From Heterocephalus glaber (lineage: Eukaryota; Chordata; Mammalia; Rodentia; Bathyergidae), in contig NW_004624784.1 of NCBI RefSeq assembly GCF_000247695.1, positions 10,930,959 through 10,994,958 of the forward strand: a stretch of 64,000 bases of DNA. The letters are read 5' to 3'. Position 1 is the stretch's first letter. Each line of letters opens with the position of its first letter. The notes under the pieces are model-generated. The model saw only the letters and a list, made by a program, of their open reading frames with translations, was not told the DNA's origin and searched no databases. Below, in pieces: positions 1-11,063 of this stretch. The translations under genes and the position numbers were made by a program.

Positions 1-1893
1 GTCTATTGTTGCTTCTATTATGCGCCAGTTACCGAGCCTTTACTCACTCTCACGTTTAACTGACACTGGCGCTTTTTACAATGCAGCAGCACGAGGGATC
101 TCCTTCAGGAACATTTTCTCGAACCCTTCCAGTCAGTGGCACAGCCCGAAATGAAGTTGTAACCATACGGGCATCGGTTGAACCCAATTATCTCGTAACT
201 CATAAATTAAGAATTCACAGAGGAAAAACACCTAAACAACATCCGGAGACAGTGTGGGATGGAAGAAAAAAAATGCTCAACGTTGGAATTGAGGTTGCTG
301 CCAGGTTCCCACCCCTACAACCCCAATAGATTCCCCAAGCCGAGCTCCTCTGCAGGACTATTTGGGGGGAAAACAATCAACCTAGCATCCCCCAAATCCA
401 GAGCTAGCACCCCAGCTATCCCCCTCCCATTTCCTACAGCGTGTTTCCTGCGGTGTTTACATAACTGTGTGTCCTCTAGCGTGTAAACAAAAGGCACAGC
501 CCAAGCCGAGAGGCGCCCCCGGAGCTGCACGGTGGCCACAGCCCTGCGCACGCCTGGCCGGGGCCTCCGCAGGTGGGGGCTGAGCTCTCGACGTCCTCTG
601 CCACTTGTTGCTCCGGGTCCTGCAGCTCCCGAGCCGCAAGGAGGGGCTTTGCGGGCGCAGAGCGCTGCTGCATCCCCTCCCGCACCGCCGTCCGCCCCCC
701 GCGGCTCGGTGCCACTCGGTCCGGGTGCCCGCCCGGAGCCCGCAGCCAGCGGCCAAGAGCGCGGGGAGGCCGTGCGGCTGCTGAGCGAGCGCGGCGAGGT
801 GGCGGGAAGGGAGGCAGGGTGCAGCACGGCCGGCCTCTCCGCTGGGGAACAGCTCCAGCTCCCTTTTGTTAGCAAATGCAAACACTGCCCTCTTCTTTCC
901 CGAACGCGCCAACGCGCCCGACACACAGGCAGCCACACACCGAGCTCCAGCCGAGCACGCGGCGTCTTCAGGGAAGGCGCCGGGCATGCAGAGCCGCCCT
1001 GGGCAAATTCCCAAGATGGCCTTTCTTGCGAGGGGCTCCCGGCCGGCCGCAGAGGCCGCGAACGCCCCCTCCGCCGCCCTCGGGCCGCCGAAAGCACCAG
1101 CTGCCGGGAAATCCGGCATCCCTACTCGTGGCGGAGGGCGCCACGGGGCGGGCGGGCTGCGGACTCCCAGCGCCTTCCTACAGAGGCGGCGACCACGATC
1201 GACCGCCCCCCCGCGAGGCCGGGCCGGGGAACTTTCCCCGCCTGGACCCGGGCCAAGGAGCCCCGCAACGGAGAGGGGGGTGGCGGGGCTTCGAGCGGTC
1301 GGAGGGAAACACGAGAGGTGTGCAGCTCGGGGGCAGGGGCGAGAGGCAGAGCACGGGCAACGCGGAGACCAGGCAAGTCTGAGGAGTCCGGGGGACCAGC
1401 GAGGAATCACGCTGGAGGCGGCGAGTAGTCAGTCCTAGGGACAGGCTCGGAGGATGGAGAACTGGGGAGCTGACTGGGGAAACGGGGACGAACGGGCAAC
1501 CCCGGGAGAAGAGGAAGGACCTGCAAGTCACCGGGACGACAGCGAGTTTAGGAGGGTCCGGACGGTTTGAGGTGCCTTCGATCCCTCCCCTTCCCCCAAC
1601 TCTCCAGCCCCTTAGCCCGCATCTTCACTCCACTCCGCACTCCGCGCCAAGCCAGGGGGGAAAGGTGTGGGGCAGGCATCCCTGAGGGCTCTCGCTCACA
1701 GCCAGCCCGCCGCAGAGAAGCGGAGCCCAATCCTCTCAGCCCCTCCGAGTTTCGTCTCCACAATCCCTCCGTTTCGGATTTAGGAAGTGGGGGGGAGGTT
1801 GTCATGGAAACGTTCCCCCCTCCCTCCACGGCTACGGCTACTAGGGTGTCTGGGGAGGTTTGGGGGGCCAGGCGCCCGGTGCCCACAACCTAC
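1..1893 (-). other. CADM1: 5' part of CADM1 intron 1
   Basis: The splice donor at 1893-1888 makes everything to the left, on the minus strand, the start of CADM1 intron 1, which is very long in known mammals. The first 1.4 kb of the intron (about 500-1893) is CpG-rich and belongs to the promoter CpG island. Bases 1-480 are ordinary unique sequence. Several reading frames of 200-300 codons cross the CpG-rich part on both strands. They overlap each other and are Pro/Arg/Ala-rich, as expected from GC-rich DNA lacking stop codons, and I do not call them genes. A YY1-like AAGATGGC occurs at about 1013-1020 on the plus strand. Confidence 0.9.
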
Positions 1894-2023
1894 CTGTGGG
1901 GATCAGCGCCGCGGCGGAGAGGAGCAACAGCAGAAGCCGAAGCCGGAGCCCAGGAGGCGCCGCCGCCGCTACAGCCGCTGCCGCCGCACACTGGGAGCCG
2001 CTCGGCAGCACAGCACTCGCCAT
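1894..2023 (-). CDS. CADM1: CADM1 coding exon 1 (signal peptide), 5' part of gene only
   Basis: First coding exon of cell adhesion molecule 1, an immunoglobulin-superfamily, Ca2+-independent adhesion protein of synapses, epithelia and germ cells. Read on the minus strand, the ATG is at 2023-2021 and 43 codons follow, plus the first base of codon 44. The protein starts [12 protein letters not shown], continues with an alanine tract (five Ala, Val, four Ala), PPGLRLR, a six-leucine run and SAAALIPT. This is the CADM1 secretory signal peptide as I know it from mouse; human has a shorter Ala tract. The start context is strong (G at -3, G at +4), and an in-frame TAG lies upstream at 2083-2081 with no ATG between. 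The exon ends in CAG followed by GTAGGT (1893-1888), a consensus donor in phase 1, which matches the known exon 1/2 junction within Gly-Asp. Ig domains, transmembrane segment and PDZ-binding tail are encoded outside the window. Gene identity is very secure. Confidence 0.96.
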
Positions 2024-2126
2024 GTCGGGCACCTGCCTCAGACTGGCGGCGTTGGCTGCCTCGGGAGCCCGAGCGAACAGCTAATGAGATGCTAATGACA
2101 TGTACGGAAGGCGGAGTCCAGATGAA

Positions 2127-2131
2127 CCAAT
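2127..2131 (+). promoter_or_regulatory. CCAAT box (NF-Y-type)
   Basis: AACCAATCA context, about 105 bp upstream of the CADM1 ATG. NF-Y binds in either orientation; relative to CADM1 this one is inverted (ATTGG). It is close to the usual 60-100 bp upstream of a start site if transcription begins near 2040-2070. Confidence 0.55.
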
Positions 2132-2245
2132 CACCGCACCACCTGCCCAGCCCCGCTCTCTGAGGACTTGCCCCTCCCCCACCCCGCCCCCTGGCCCTGG
2201 CGTTCGGCGGCGCGCCCCTAGGGGCGGGGCCAAGGGGAGGAGCGT

Positions 2246-2253
2246 ATGCAAAT
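2246..2253 (+). promoter_or_regulatory. POU-factor octamer ATGCAAAT
   Basis: A perfect octamer at the upstream edge of the CpG island, beside GC boxes and a forkhead-like TGTTTAT. Octamers are bound by Oct1/Brn-type POU factors. Position in a core promoter region raises its plausibility, but binding is unproven. Confidence 0.45.
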
Positions 2254-2300
2254 ATGTTTATGTTAAAATTTCGTCTAGGCTTCCCCCGGATCAAGGAAAA

Positions 2301-3935
2301 AGTGTTCTCCAGGGCGACTGGCGAGTAGGGGCTCGGGCTCCAGGGGGCGGGTCTAGCTTCCCCTGCACCTTTATTAGGAATGTTTACAGCAATCTCCATC
2401 TCAAATGAAAACTGGAGACTCTCCCTTCTGGAGGCTCCTCTGCCGCGTACACCTTGTGTACCTCTGGCCTGGAAACCAGACGTTACAGATTTCCGTCACT
2501 CACCTCGCACGGAGGCAAAGATCTTTGGGAAACCAGGGGTTGCAAGAGTGAAGAGTGAGAACGCAGGTCCCCGGATTGACAAAACAATCTGGGAGAAGTG
2601 CATGCGTGCTTTGCACGTCCGGCGGAGCGGGAGAGCCTGCTCAACAGCCTAGCGGCGGACTTCGGGATAGTTGGGAGGCAGGAGCCGTGGAGTCGGGTTC
2701 TGGGATTTTCCAGTCGGTGACTTTGCGATAGAGTCTCGGGAAAGGTAGATCGAGGAGGGTACGCTCAGGCTCCCCGCCCGGCTTTGTTGAGGGTTCCTTT
2801 CCAGTTTAATATGTGTAGACATATATATATATATGTAGGTGTGACATATATGTACGCTTATATATTTAAGATTACACGCACACAACAAAAATGTACTGTA
2901 CTTGGTCAAGACTGAAGGGGGAGAGGGTGTGGGGAACGGAGGTTTTCTGAAAGTAGGGTCGGCCACACTCCTCCTTCAGGGCTCAAACCCATTCTCTTCT
3001 CTATGCCCCGGGGTCGTCCCTCCTGAGGCGGCTGGAGACCAACAGGTGCGCCCCGCTTCCTGAGTCTCTGGGAGAGGTTCTCCTCCTTAAGCCACTGGCA
3101 TCTCTGGACTCGCTTTCTCTCCTAGCTGAAATTACCTTGGCTTTTTTTTCAACCAGGCAGCCGATTCTTATTTGTCTTCTTTTTAATTACTTATTTTCTT
3201 CTCCTCTAGAAGATCATGTGCTTTCTGACCCTCTGTTGCTCAAGCATCAAATTGAAGGACGAGCCATATTAAGTGTAAAGGTTTATAATAATTTAAGTAT
3301 TCATAGAATGCAGAACAATAAGATGTAGGAAATACAATTTGCATAATAAATATCAATATCACAACAGCTAAAACAAACCATGACAAATTATCTGTGGCTA
3401 AATGACCAAGAGATTACTGAATGTAAATTGCTAAATCTGAGCTATAGTCTAGAAGAGCTCCACCAAGTGACTTCCCTAGCCTTCTGTCCTCATCTTGCTA
3501 AAAAAAAAAAAAAAAAGGAAAAAGGATAAGTAAATAAATAATACATATCAAAAAGAAAGTCAAGATCTGCCAACCCACCAAATGAGTTACACTTTAAAAC
3601 AGCCTCCTATTATCCATTATGCATAAACTAATTTCAAGACTGCCCTGTCTTCTCAGCCCGGATTTTCTGCTCTGTAATTACTGGCCCAGATGCAGGAGCT
3701 GCAGGCAGTTCTCCAGAAGTAGGGTGGACTCCAGCAGGCAAATCACAGCACATGAGGCAAGAAACCACCACCACATGGTCACCAGGATAATGCCCAGTCT
3801 CCAAGGTCCTACCTATGCGTATCACCTCTCTAGATGTGAAGCTACCTAGCTCAGATCCAATGCAAAACAGAGTCTTACCAAGATCAGGATAAGAAAATCA
3901 GAGGACACCTGTATGCTGAAAGGGATGTGTAAACT
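2301..3935. other. Upstream flank of CADM1, unique sequence
   Basis: No gene seen. CpG content drops beyond about 2360. A CTCF-like core AGGGGGCGG lies at about 2342-2350 (weak). An (AT) run is at 2821-2834 inside a purine/TA-rich patch, and an A-run lies at about 3500-3516. The remainder looks like single-copy DNA; short open frames here have no coding signature. Confidence 0.6.
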
Positions 3936-4155
3936 TATACCAGGTCCTATATGTCAGGAACATTAGCACAGGACCTGGCATATAGCAATATTAATATTTG
4001 CTATTATTATTACTACTCTTGTGTTTATTAAATTCTTATTAAGCATTTGGCATGCAAAATCTCAATCCTTGTAACAGTCTCCATGGTGCACACTATCATC
4101 TCCCATTTTACATTCTTTAAGCGTGGTTGGAAAGATTAAGCAATGACCCTAAGAT
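3936..4155 (-). repeat. MIR-type SINE remnants
   Basis: Bases 4020-4150 read as the reverse complement of a MIR core: the 'attaagcatttggcatg' stretch, then 'cattttaca', then a segment like 'ggttaagcaatgaccc'. A preceding piece (about 3940-4010, 'gacctggcatatag') resembles a MIR 3' end in the opposite sense. Both are strongly decayed. Confidence 0.45.
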
Positions 4156-5440
4156 ACATTGCTAAGACAGCCCATGCAATTAACCAGTATGCTGAAATGT
4201 GCCTCAATAAATATCTGTTAAGTGAATGAATAAATTTTGTATTACAATGTATGAATAATAAGCAAAGGATAGCTATATTTTTAACATAAGGTGAAAATAT
4301 GCCAGCAACCCAGAAGCATTTTTGAAAATAACAGGATTGCAGTATACTCCTAAGGAAAAGCATTCCTCATGAGGCTAAAGCTCCAAGAGAATCTAGCCAG
4401 GCGCCATTCCTCCCACACTCAGAACACAGCGTGGGGACATTGGAAAATGTGGAGTGTTTTCATCTCCCTTCATTCTCTTGGCACATCACATGAACACCTA
4501 CTCAAATTTCCAGTTGGCAAAGAACAACATGGGACATTTCTATAGGAAATGCTAATGCTGTATGACTTACCTCACCAGAGGAATGAAAAATAGCTTTAGC
4601 AATTTCTGCAGAAATGCCACCTGTGCCATAATATTAAGGAACTTGCACATCCAATTTCCCAGGTAAAGAAACTGAGTCCTGGTACACCTTTGGCACTGGG
4701 GTTTACATGGAAATAACCAGGTGACAATTTAGAATTAAGCTGTTGCTACTCAATCCACTAGCCACACTCCTCTCCCACCCCCAGCTCTTTCACACTAAAG
4801 ATGTCGCCAAGTGATTTAACATATGGAACATGTGAAGAGCATATCAGATTCCCACAGCCGTTAAGTACAAGTTATGACTACTCTGGCTTTCTCATAGTAA
4901 AGCTCGTCATTTTCTGCTCCATGGATGAGAGCTCCTCGCCAACTACAAGTTCCAACATTTTTTCCCCTTGCTACGTGGATTTAACCAATTTTGAATACCA
5001 GATGGTGTTTTTGCCATTTATAACTGATAATCAATTGTTTTGTGAATTTAATTTTTCAAAAAAGAACTGAAATACTTATCAGAATTACAATCTGGCCACT
5101 ACTTGTGTTAGAATAAAATTGCCAGAAGTACCAAGAGCCCAGCCTTTTTTTTTTTTTAACTTTAAAGAAGGAGACCTTATAGTGTTTGCCTGCACTAAAA
5201 CAATTGAGAAATGTGGATAAACATATATTAAGAATAAATATTAAAGAGAGATTCATGTTTGGGGCAGTATATCAGAGATAATGGCAAGTGGTAACATTTT
5301 GCTTCTAAAAATGCTAATTATCTTAATACCCATGTATAAAAGGCAACAAAGACAAATTACTAGGAAAAGGAAAACAGTATTTGGAGTCAGCATTTGCCCG
5401 GTTAGTAGATTATTTAAGTACCCACAGAAAGTGGTTTAAT
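4156..5440. other. Intergenic unique sequence
   Basis: No gene and no clear repeat. The plus-strand open frame at 4801-5070 (89 codons) has no recognisable domain or start context and is probably chance. T-runs at about 5146-5157 are isolated. Confidence 0.5.
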
Positions 5441-5446
5441 TTATGT

Positions 5447-5838
5447 TATAGACTGTTTTTGTCTCCCTAAAATTCATATTTTGAAGCTCTGCCCCCCAGT
5501 GTGAAGGTATTTAGAGGGGGGACTTTTGAGAGTTAATTAGATTTAGATGAGATCATGAAAGTAAGGCTCCCATGATGGTATCAGTGTCCTTGCGAGAACA
5601 GAAATAGACACCAGGGCTCTCTGTCCATGAGTATATACAGATGAAAGTTTATGTAGACACACAGTGCAGAAGTGACCCTCTGCAAGCCAGAAAGAGGGCC
5701 CTTACCAGAACCTAACCATGCCAGTACACTGAATTATCTTGGACTTCAAGCCTTCAGAACTGAAGGTAAATAAACTTCTGTTGAGTAAGCCACCCAACCA
5801 ATGTATTTTGCCATAGCAGTCAAAGTATACTACAACAA
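5447..5838 (+). mobile_element. MLT1-type (ERVL-MaLR) solitary LTR
   Basis: Matches the MLT1 LTR pattern from end to end: an opening like 'gactg...gtctccctaaaattcatattttgaagc', the 'ccccagtgtgaaggtatttagag' block, 'gatgagatcatgaa', 'ccttaccagaacctaacc', and a 3' part with AATAAA-like 'ggtaaataaacttctg' and 'gccacccaaccaatg'. No internal coding region is attached. This is an old non-autonomous LTR fossil. Confidence 0.7.
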
Positions 5839-5889
5839 TCCATAAACCTCAGTTTCCACTATCAAAGGGTATATTAAAAGTATAATAAA

Positions 5890-6025
5890 CTAAGTGTGGT
5901 GTTGCATGCCTGTAATCCCAGTGCTCAGGAGGCTGAGGCAGAAGGATCGCCTCAAGTTCGAGCCCAGCCTGGACCACATAGTGAGTTCAATGCCCATCTG
6001 TACAACTCAGTAAGACTGTCTAAAA
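5890..6025 (+). mobile_element. B1/7SL-like SINE monomer
   Basis: Begins like a B1/Alu head (GTGTGGTGTTGCATGCCTG, then TAATCCCAG, GGAGGCTGAGGCAG) and ends in 'actgtctaaaaaaaa'. A perfect 14-bp target-site duplication (aaaagtataataaa) flanks it at 5876-5889 and 6026-6039, so the borders are firm. Confidence 0.88.
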
Positions 6026-6469
6026 AAAAGTATAATAAATACCAACTTTTATGAAAAAGTATTCCATATATTAAAGTAAGTTAGCAGCATTATAAAATAC
6101 TGGATTGAATATACTCTCAGTCTTATCTAATAGATTACTACTTTATTCTTAAGACTAAACTGCTCATCTTTGGGATGATCAGTCTATTAATCTTTTTGAA
6201 TAGAAAGCCAGCTAAATCTATATTCCTAAGTGAGTAATTTAACACTTTACTCAAGGTTTATTCTCCTGCAATCATAGAGTTAACAATAAACTCTTGAATA
6301 TCAAGAGTTGAATGTCAGTTTGAAAGAAGGCACTGAAGTAAGTTGCAGAAAACTACATACAAACTGGGTTAAGGAGGAGCTCCATTTCCCCATGGAAGGG
6401 AAATTTACCATAGGGACCCACATCCTAGTTTGTTCCAATCAGATATCTAGGAATATATTCAGGTGCATT

Positions 6470-6620
6470 TGGCTGATCCAAATATTCATTCAAAAAAATA
6501 AAAATATGATAGAGCATCCCCATGCAACACTCACTATTAAGTTCTGGAAATATAAAGATCAGTGAGAAACTGTATCTCCTGTCCAGGAACTCAGAGTACA
6601 TTAGGTCAGGCAGACATATT
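6470..6620 (-). repeat. L2 LINE 3' end fragment
   Basis: Reads in the reverse sense of an L2 tail: 'attcattcaaaaaaat', a decayed middle, then 'ctcctgtccaggaactcagagtaca', corresponding to the 'ccctcatggagcttacagtc' block of L2. Strongly diverged. Confidence 0.45.
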
Positions 6621-7079
6621 CCACAATTATTATATATAATAGTTTTATAATATGTGTACATAGCTCTATGTAAACAGAAAAGAAGGCATTCACTATTTTC
6701 AGAAGACAGGGATGAATGTCTGTGTATTACGGAAATATTCACATGGGAGAATGTTCTTCAGCTGAGTCTTGGAAGTTGAGTAAATGCCACAGGGTAGTTA
6801 GGGATACTGCTGGGGCAAAGGGAAGGTATGATTATAGAGAGGGAAGTCATACAGAAGTCTCAAAAGCTTGGAAAAGCATGGTGTATATTTTGAAATTACA
6901 AATAGATTTGCTGGATCACAGGTTAGCAGAGGTCAAGTGACAAGAAAGGAAGCCAGAGAAAATTTACAGGGACCAGGGAATGCCTTGATTGATGTACTAC
7001 GATGTTTCAATAGTTGATTATAAGTAATGGGAATCCTCTGAACTGAATTACTTGGCAAGATTTATATTCAAGAAAGATT

Positions 7080-7200
7080 TTTTTTTTAATTTTGAAATTT
7101 AAGTCATTATAGCTACCCAGACTAGGCTCTATCTCACCATCGTTCTGCCTCAACCACCCAAAAGTGTTGGGATCACAGGTGTGCACTACCACACCTAGCA
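7080..7200 (-). mobile_element. B1/7SL-like SINE, reverse orientation
   Basis: Starts with a T-run (the A-tail reversed), includes 'ctgcctcaaccaccc' and 'gggatcacaggtgtgcactaccacacc', the reversed B1/Alu head. A short AAAGATT duplication flanks it. Diverged from the consensus. Confidence 0.75.
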
Positions 7201-7543
7201 AAAAAGATTATTTTGATGGTAGGATGAATAACAAATCACAGACTTGTACTTTCAACATTGCAATAGGCGTTGGCACCAAGAACCTAAGACAGGGACAGAG
7301 GTATTGAACAGGTTGTTTTAATTGTTTGTTTCCTTGGAGGATGGCCCCTAGGACCAACCTGGGACCAGTTGGCTTTGAAATGTCTATGAAATACTCAAAC
7401 AGGCAATAAATCATCTGAAATCATGGTCTAGAACTCAAAAAAGTTGCTAAGCTAGAGTCAAAATCATGTGGGTGGAAGTTGAGACCATGGACTTAGAGGG
7501 AGGAGAAAGGGTATGTCAAAGGTCTTTTAAAAAGTAAACCAAG

Positions 7544-7645
7544 GGCCAGGGATTTAGCTCACTGGTTTCGCCGCCTGCTGTGCAAATGCAAGAACCCGAA
7601 TTAGATCCCCCGTACCAAAAATAAATAAATAAATAAAATAAAAAA
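7544..7645 (+). mobile_element. ID-type tRNA-derived SINE
   Basis: tRNA-like body with A box (GATTTAGCTCACTGG) and diverged B box, and an A-rich (AAAT)n tail. The TSD taaaccaag occurs at 7535-7543 and 7646-7654. Confidence 0.92.
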
Positions 7646-7768
7646 TAAACCAAGAGTACCACTATCATGAAAGCCAACCATTTAAAGCCAACCATAGAGC
7701 TCCAGATGAAGGATCATGGGGATAGGAAAAAACAAAAAGAACAGGAAGGTTAAAGAAGGAAGGGGCAG

Positions 7769-7855
7769 GGCTGGGGATTTAGCTCAGTGGTTCTGGTACC
7801 TGCCTCACAAGAGCAAGGTCCTGAGTTTGATCCCTGGTACAAAAAAAAAAAAAGG
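7769..7855 (+). mobile_element. ID-type tRNA-derived SINE
   Basis: Near-consensus copy: GGCTGGGGATTTAGCTCAG, then 'ggtcctgagtttgatccctgg' and a 13-A tail. An 11-bp TSD (ggaaggggcag) lies at 7758-7768 and 7856-7866. It sits only 123 bp from the previous copy and in the same orientation. Confidence 0.95.
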
Positions 7856-7959
7856 GGAAGGGGCAGTGATTAACGACGATAGTTGCTACCAAGAGGTCAA
7901 AGATTATTGGACATTGGTATTAGAGATAAAATCCCTTATGCTGAGGTCCAGTATGTGAG

Positions 7960-10780
7960 CTGCCTCACATCCATGTAAACAGTTTGATTAAAAGTTTGAC
8001 AAAACAAGGAGAGGGGTACGTGCTAATTTTGCTTTTCTTGCCAGCAGGACACGAAGATATGCTTGCTAATGATTTTTTAATATGGAGAAATAGCTTTAGA
8101 GTTTTTCAATTTGACATTCAATTTCATTGACTCTGACAGACAGCCTTGGGTGGGATAGAGGGATTGTTGCAACTGAGGTAACTCAACTAATTATCAATAG
8201 AGACCTTAGTTTTTATTTTCAGACTAAAATATGATTGGTCTTGATGCTGCAAAAGTTTTCTCACATACTTTAAAAGTCAAATTTTCCTGATATGATATCA
8301 TAATTGCCAGATGAGGCTCTGTGATAATTCCAGAATGGTACAGCACAACTTCCCAGGCAGCAGGATTTCAGCAAGATCCATTAAAAGCAGACATTGATAT
8401 CTATAGATTTTCATAAAGCTGCAATATAAAATAGCCATATTATGAATATGAGATTGTATCGCTCATGCTGCTAAGAGATGACAATGGCAATATAACTTTT
8501 TGTAATATGAGTTGTAAACAGGACAGGCTCTGAATAGAAATTGTCTTGATGATCTATCTTGCAGTCCCAAACAAGAAAAGTTTTTAGAAGGATATTTTCA
8601 AAAACCCATCCTTGGAGTCTTATGATTGCTCTGTCCAAGTTTTCATGTTTGTCCTTAAGGTTTCAAATGACACTCAAATTTCCCAACTGAATTTTTGAAT
8701 TGGATATTGGTCTTTTATTTCTTCCTCTTTCTGGTTATCCCTGCCTCAATTGTGGGCTACTTAGAGATTTGTGGTTTTGCACCAAAGTGTCCATGTTTGT
8801 TCATTCTTCAAACACTGTCAACTTAAATCAAACCATTGTTTGACTTATTACAGACACCAAACCCTAAATTTCCAAAGGATTGCATGTAGTTTAGCAATGC
8901 AACTCACATTAAAGTCAATGTCTAGCTAAATCCCATGTAACTCTTTGAAAATGTAGGGGTTTGTCAAAAGGGTTCCAGAAGAGAAATAATCATCTTTCTC
9001 TTTTGCAGATTTAAATAGCTTTTTCTCTTTTAAAAGTTATTTCAACTCTCCAAGGATGCCTTTCTATTAGCCAGCAGGAATCCCACATGGTCCTTTGAAT
9101 TTCTTCTTTAACCTGTCCCCAAACTGTGAAGAACTGAAGTTCAGTTTGTTTAAAGATCATGTTTTGAAGAAAAGGAAGGCTTAATTTCAGTCTTTCATGT
9201 TCTCTGACAGCACTGTCACTTGCTAAGCTATTTCTCTAAGACTTTCGTTATAGTACTAATATCTCTCTATATATTTTATTTATGTGGCTTGGTCTGTGAT
9301 GAATAACACATTTATGCAAAAATCTCAATATATCTACGAGATGCCAATACACAGAAGAGGCATACTCTCCCACAGTGCAGTTAATAAAATGCAGTAAATA
9401 GCATATAGTTTCAGAGACAATTAGTACAGTTCGTGACTTCAATTACAAAAAAAGCCCTTATGATTTCTAGTAATTGTTATTTATCTTTCATCTGAAGTAT
9501 TCCTCTTGTCTGCGTCAGCTTTGGCCTAGACTAGCACTGTCAGTGGGGAAAGTATGCAGCTTCCACTCACTATGCTAAGATGAGAAAGAGAAATTGAGGA
9601 TCAAGACCCTAGAGCTAACTACTCTTCTTAGAGAGCTATTCCAAGAGACTTTGGATTGATCTTATTCTGCCATACCATCCACTCATGTCCTCCCACCAGA
9701 GTCAATTACCTGGCTTCTCAGTTCATACAGCCAACCTGCGCAGTACATTTTGCTTGCTAATGTGAAGGAGGGGGAGTCTCATGAAGTCACTTCAAACTTG
9801 GAAAAGGTTAGCAATTCTGAGTTGGTAAGATCTCTGTCATAGTCCCCTAAAGAGGTATTTTGTGAAGCCCAGTCATCTTAACACTATCTATCAGCAAATC
9901 ACTTCTGCTTCCACACCAGTTTGACTGTGGCACAAGCCCAAGGGGGGCTCCTGTGGCCACTGTCCATCCCTCAATCTGCAGGCAGTTACAATGTCCTCCT
10001 AAACAATCTCTCAAGGAAGCTAAAATAGGATATCCAGAGAACCTAGGAACATTGTACTGGATATTTAAATGACTCTGTCTCCTTTTCTCAAACTTAGAAA
10101 GCATCTATCATACTTATATTCAGGGAAACAAGGTTATACTGCTAAATTACATGTGTTCAGCATCTATTCCAAATAGAATTTCTGATTTACAATTTACAAA
10201 ATTATCTCTTCCACCCTCTGGGTTTGCATTGTGGCTCATCCAGGGGCTTTTATTCCGTATGTATTTTGTTATGAAGATAAAAAAGAAAAAAGAAACACAG
10301 CCCTCCCTTCTTTCCCCCTCCTCTACCAAATGAATTAATAAAACAAAGGCTTGATTAGAAGAAGTCCTACTGAGGACATAAAGGTGTGTCATCATGGTGG
10401 CATCACTTCTTCATTATCTGATTCTTTTCTCAGTTGCCAGTGCTTTACCGAGAGCCACATGCTTTCAAAACCAATGATAAAGGGGTATTTGGAATAAACA
10501 GAAGAGCCCCTAGTCAGTGAACTCCTTGGATTGCCATGGATTGTGACTTTTAAAGCCAGTTCCAAGGAACTCAGTCTTTTATCTTCAAATGCTCAAAATT
10601 AATTTTCCGAGCCATACAGATGGGCTTTCTCCCCTCACTAAAACTGACTTTAAAATCACTGAGGTTTAGACTATGCTTTCCACACTGAAACAGAGGGATG
10701 GTTATTTCTAGTGTTCCCTCCCACCACCATTTTATTATATCATTGATTTATTTATTTTGAATAATTGAGAAAAGAGATGT
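7960..10780. other. Intergenic unique sequence, no recognised repeat
   Basis: Nearly 3 kb without an identifiable transposable element, unusual for this window. No supported reading frame. AT-rich with several TAAT/ATTA motifs (for example 8060-8290 and 9250-9450). Repeat exclusion can mark regulatory DNA, but only alignment to other mammals would show it. Confidence 0.5.
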
Positions 10781-11014
10781 GTTTTGCATAGGGCAAGAGG
10801 GCTTCAGCTAATGCATCACCATGGAGTACACAACACTAGCTCCACTCAATTATCTGGGGCCTGGGGAGACTCCAACCTGCCCATTTCTGTTTCCCAGAGG
10901 CAGGCTAAAAATCACCCAAATGGAACTGGTTTGCTGAATCAGGTTACAATGGCCAATTCCATATTCTCATCATTTTCCAAAGATTGCTTCTCTACTGTGA
11001 AAGTCATTTCAAAT

Positions 11015-11018
<4 letters not shown>

Positions 11019-11060
<42 letters not shown>
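11019..11060 (+). repeat. (AG)21 microsatellite
   Basis: Uninterrupted AG dinucleotides. An open frame of 142 codons at 10784-11212 runs through it as an alternating Arg/Glu tract; the frame is explained by the repeat rather than by coding. Confidence 0.95.

Positions 11061-11063
<3 letters not shown>

Larger units (their letters stand above)
2024..2270 (-). promoter_or_regulatory. CADM1: CADM1 proximal promoter and 5' UTR region
   Basis: Immediately upstream of the start codon, with no TATA box in a usable position. Visible elements are a duplicated GCTAATGA (2080-2087 and 2091-2098), a CCAAT box at 2127-2131 (inverted relative to the gene), GC-box/Sp1-like sites at about 2181-2191 and 2219-2230, and an octamer ATGCAAAT at 2246-2253 next to a forkhead-like TGTTTAT at about 2255-2261. 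A TATA-less, GC-box plus CCAAT promoter fits a CpG-island gene with dispersed starts. The exact transcription start cannot be read from sequence; by distance to the CCAAT box it probably lies between about 2040 and 2110. Confidence 0.75.
500..2360. promoter_or_regulatory. CpG island spanning CADM1 exon 1 and early intron 1
   Basis: Dense CpG dinucleotides and high GC run from about 500 to 2360 and fall away sharply on both sides, whereas the rest of the window is CpG-poor. The island includes exon 1 but is lopsided: about 1.4 kb lies downstream in the intron and only about 0.3 kb upstream of the ATG. The CADM1/TSLC1 promoter island is known to be silenced by methylation in several human cancers. 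The boundaries are by eye; no observed/expected ratio was computed. Confidence 0.85.

Noticed and set aside
457..1428. Overlapping long open frames (317 codons minus, 298 codons plus, and others)
   Set aside because: They lie in CpG-island DNA of CADM1 intron 1, overlap on both strands, are Pro/Arg/Ala/Gly-rich and resemble no family. GC-rich DNA is poor in stop codons.
1567..2163. Plus-strand 198-codon open frame across CADM1 exon 1
   Set aside because: It is antisense to a securely identified coding exon and within the CpG island; no independent evidence of coding.
2336..2352. CTCF site
   Set aside because: Only the AGGGGGCGG core fits; the flanking consensus is poor, so it is mentioned as weak rather than called.
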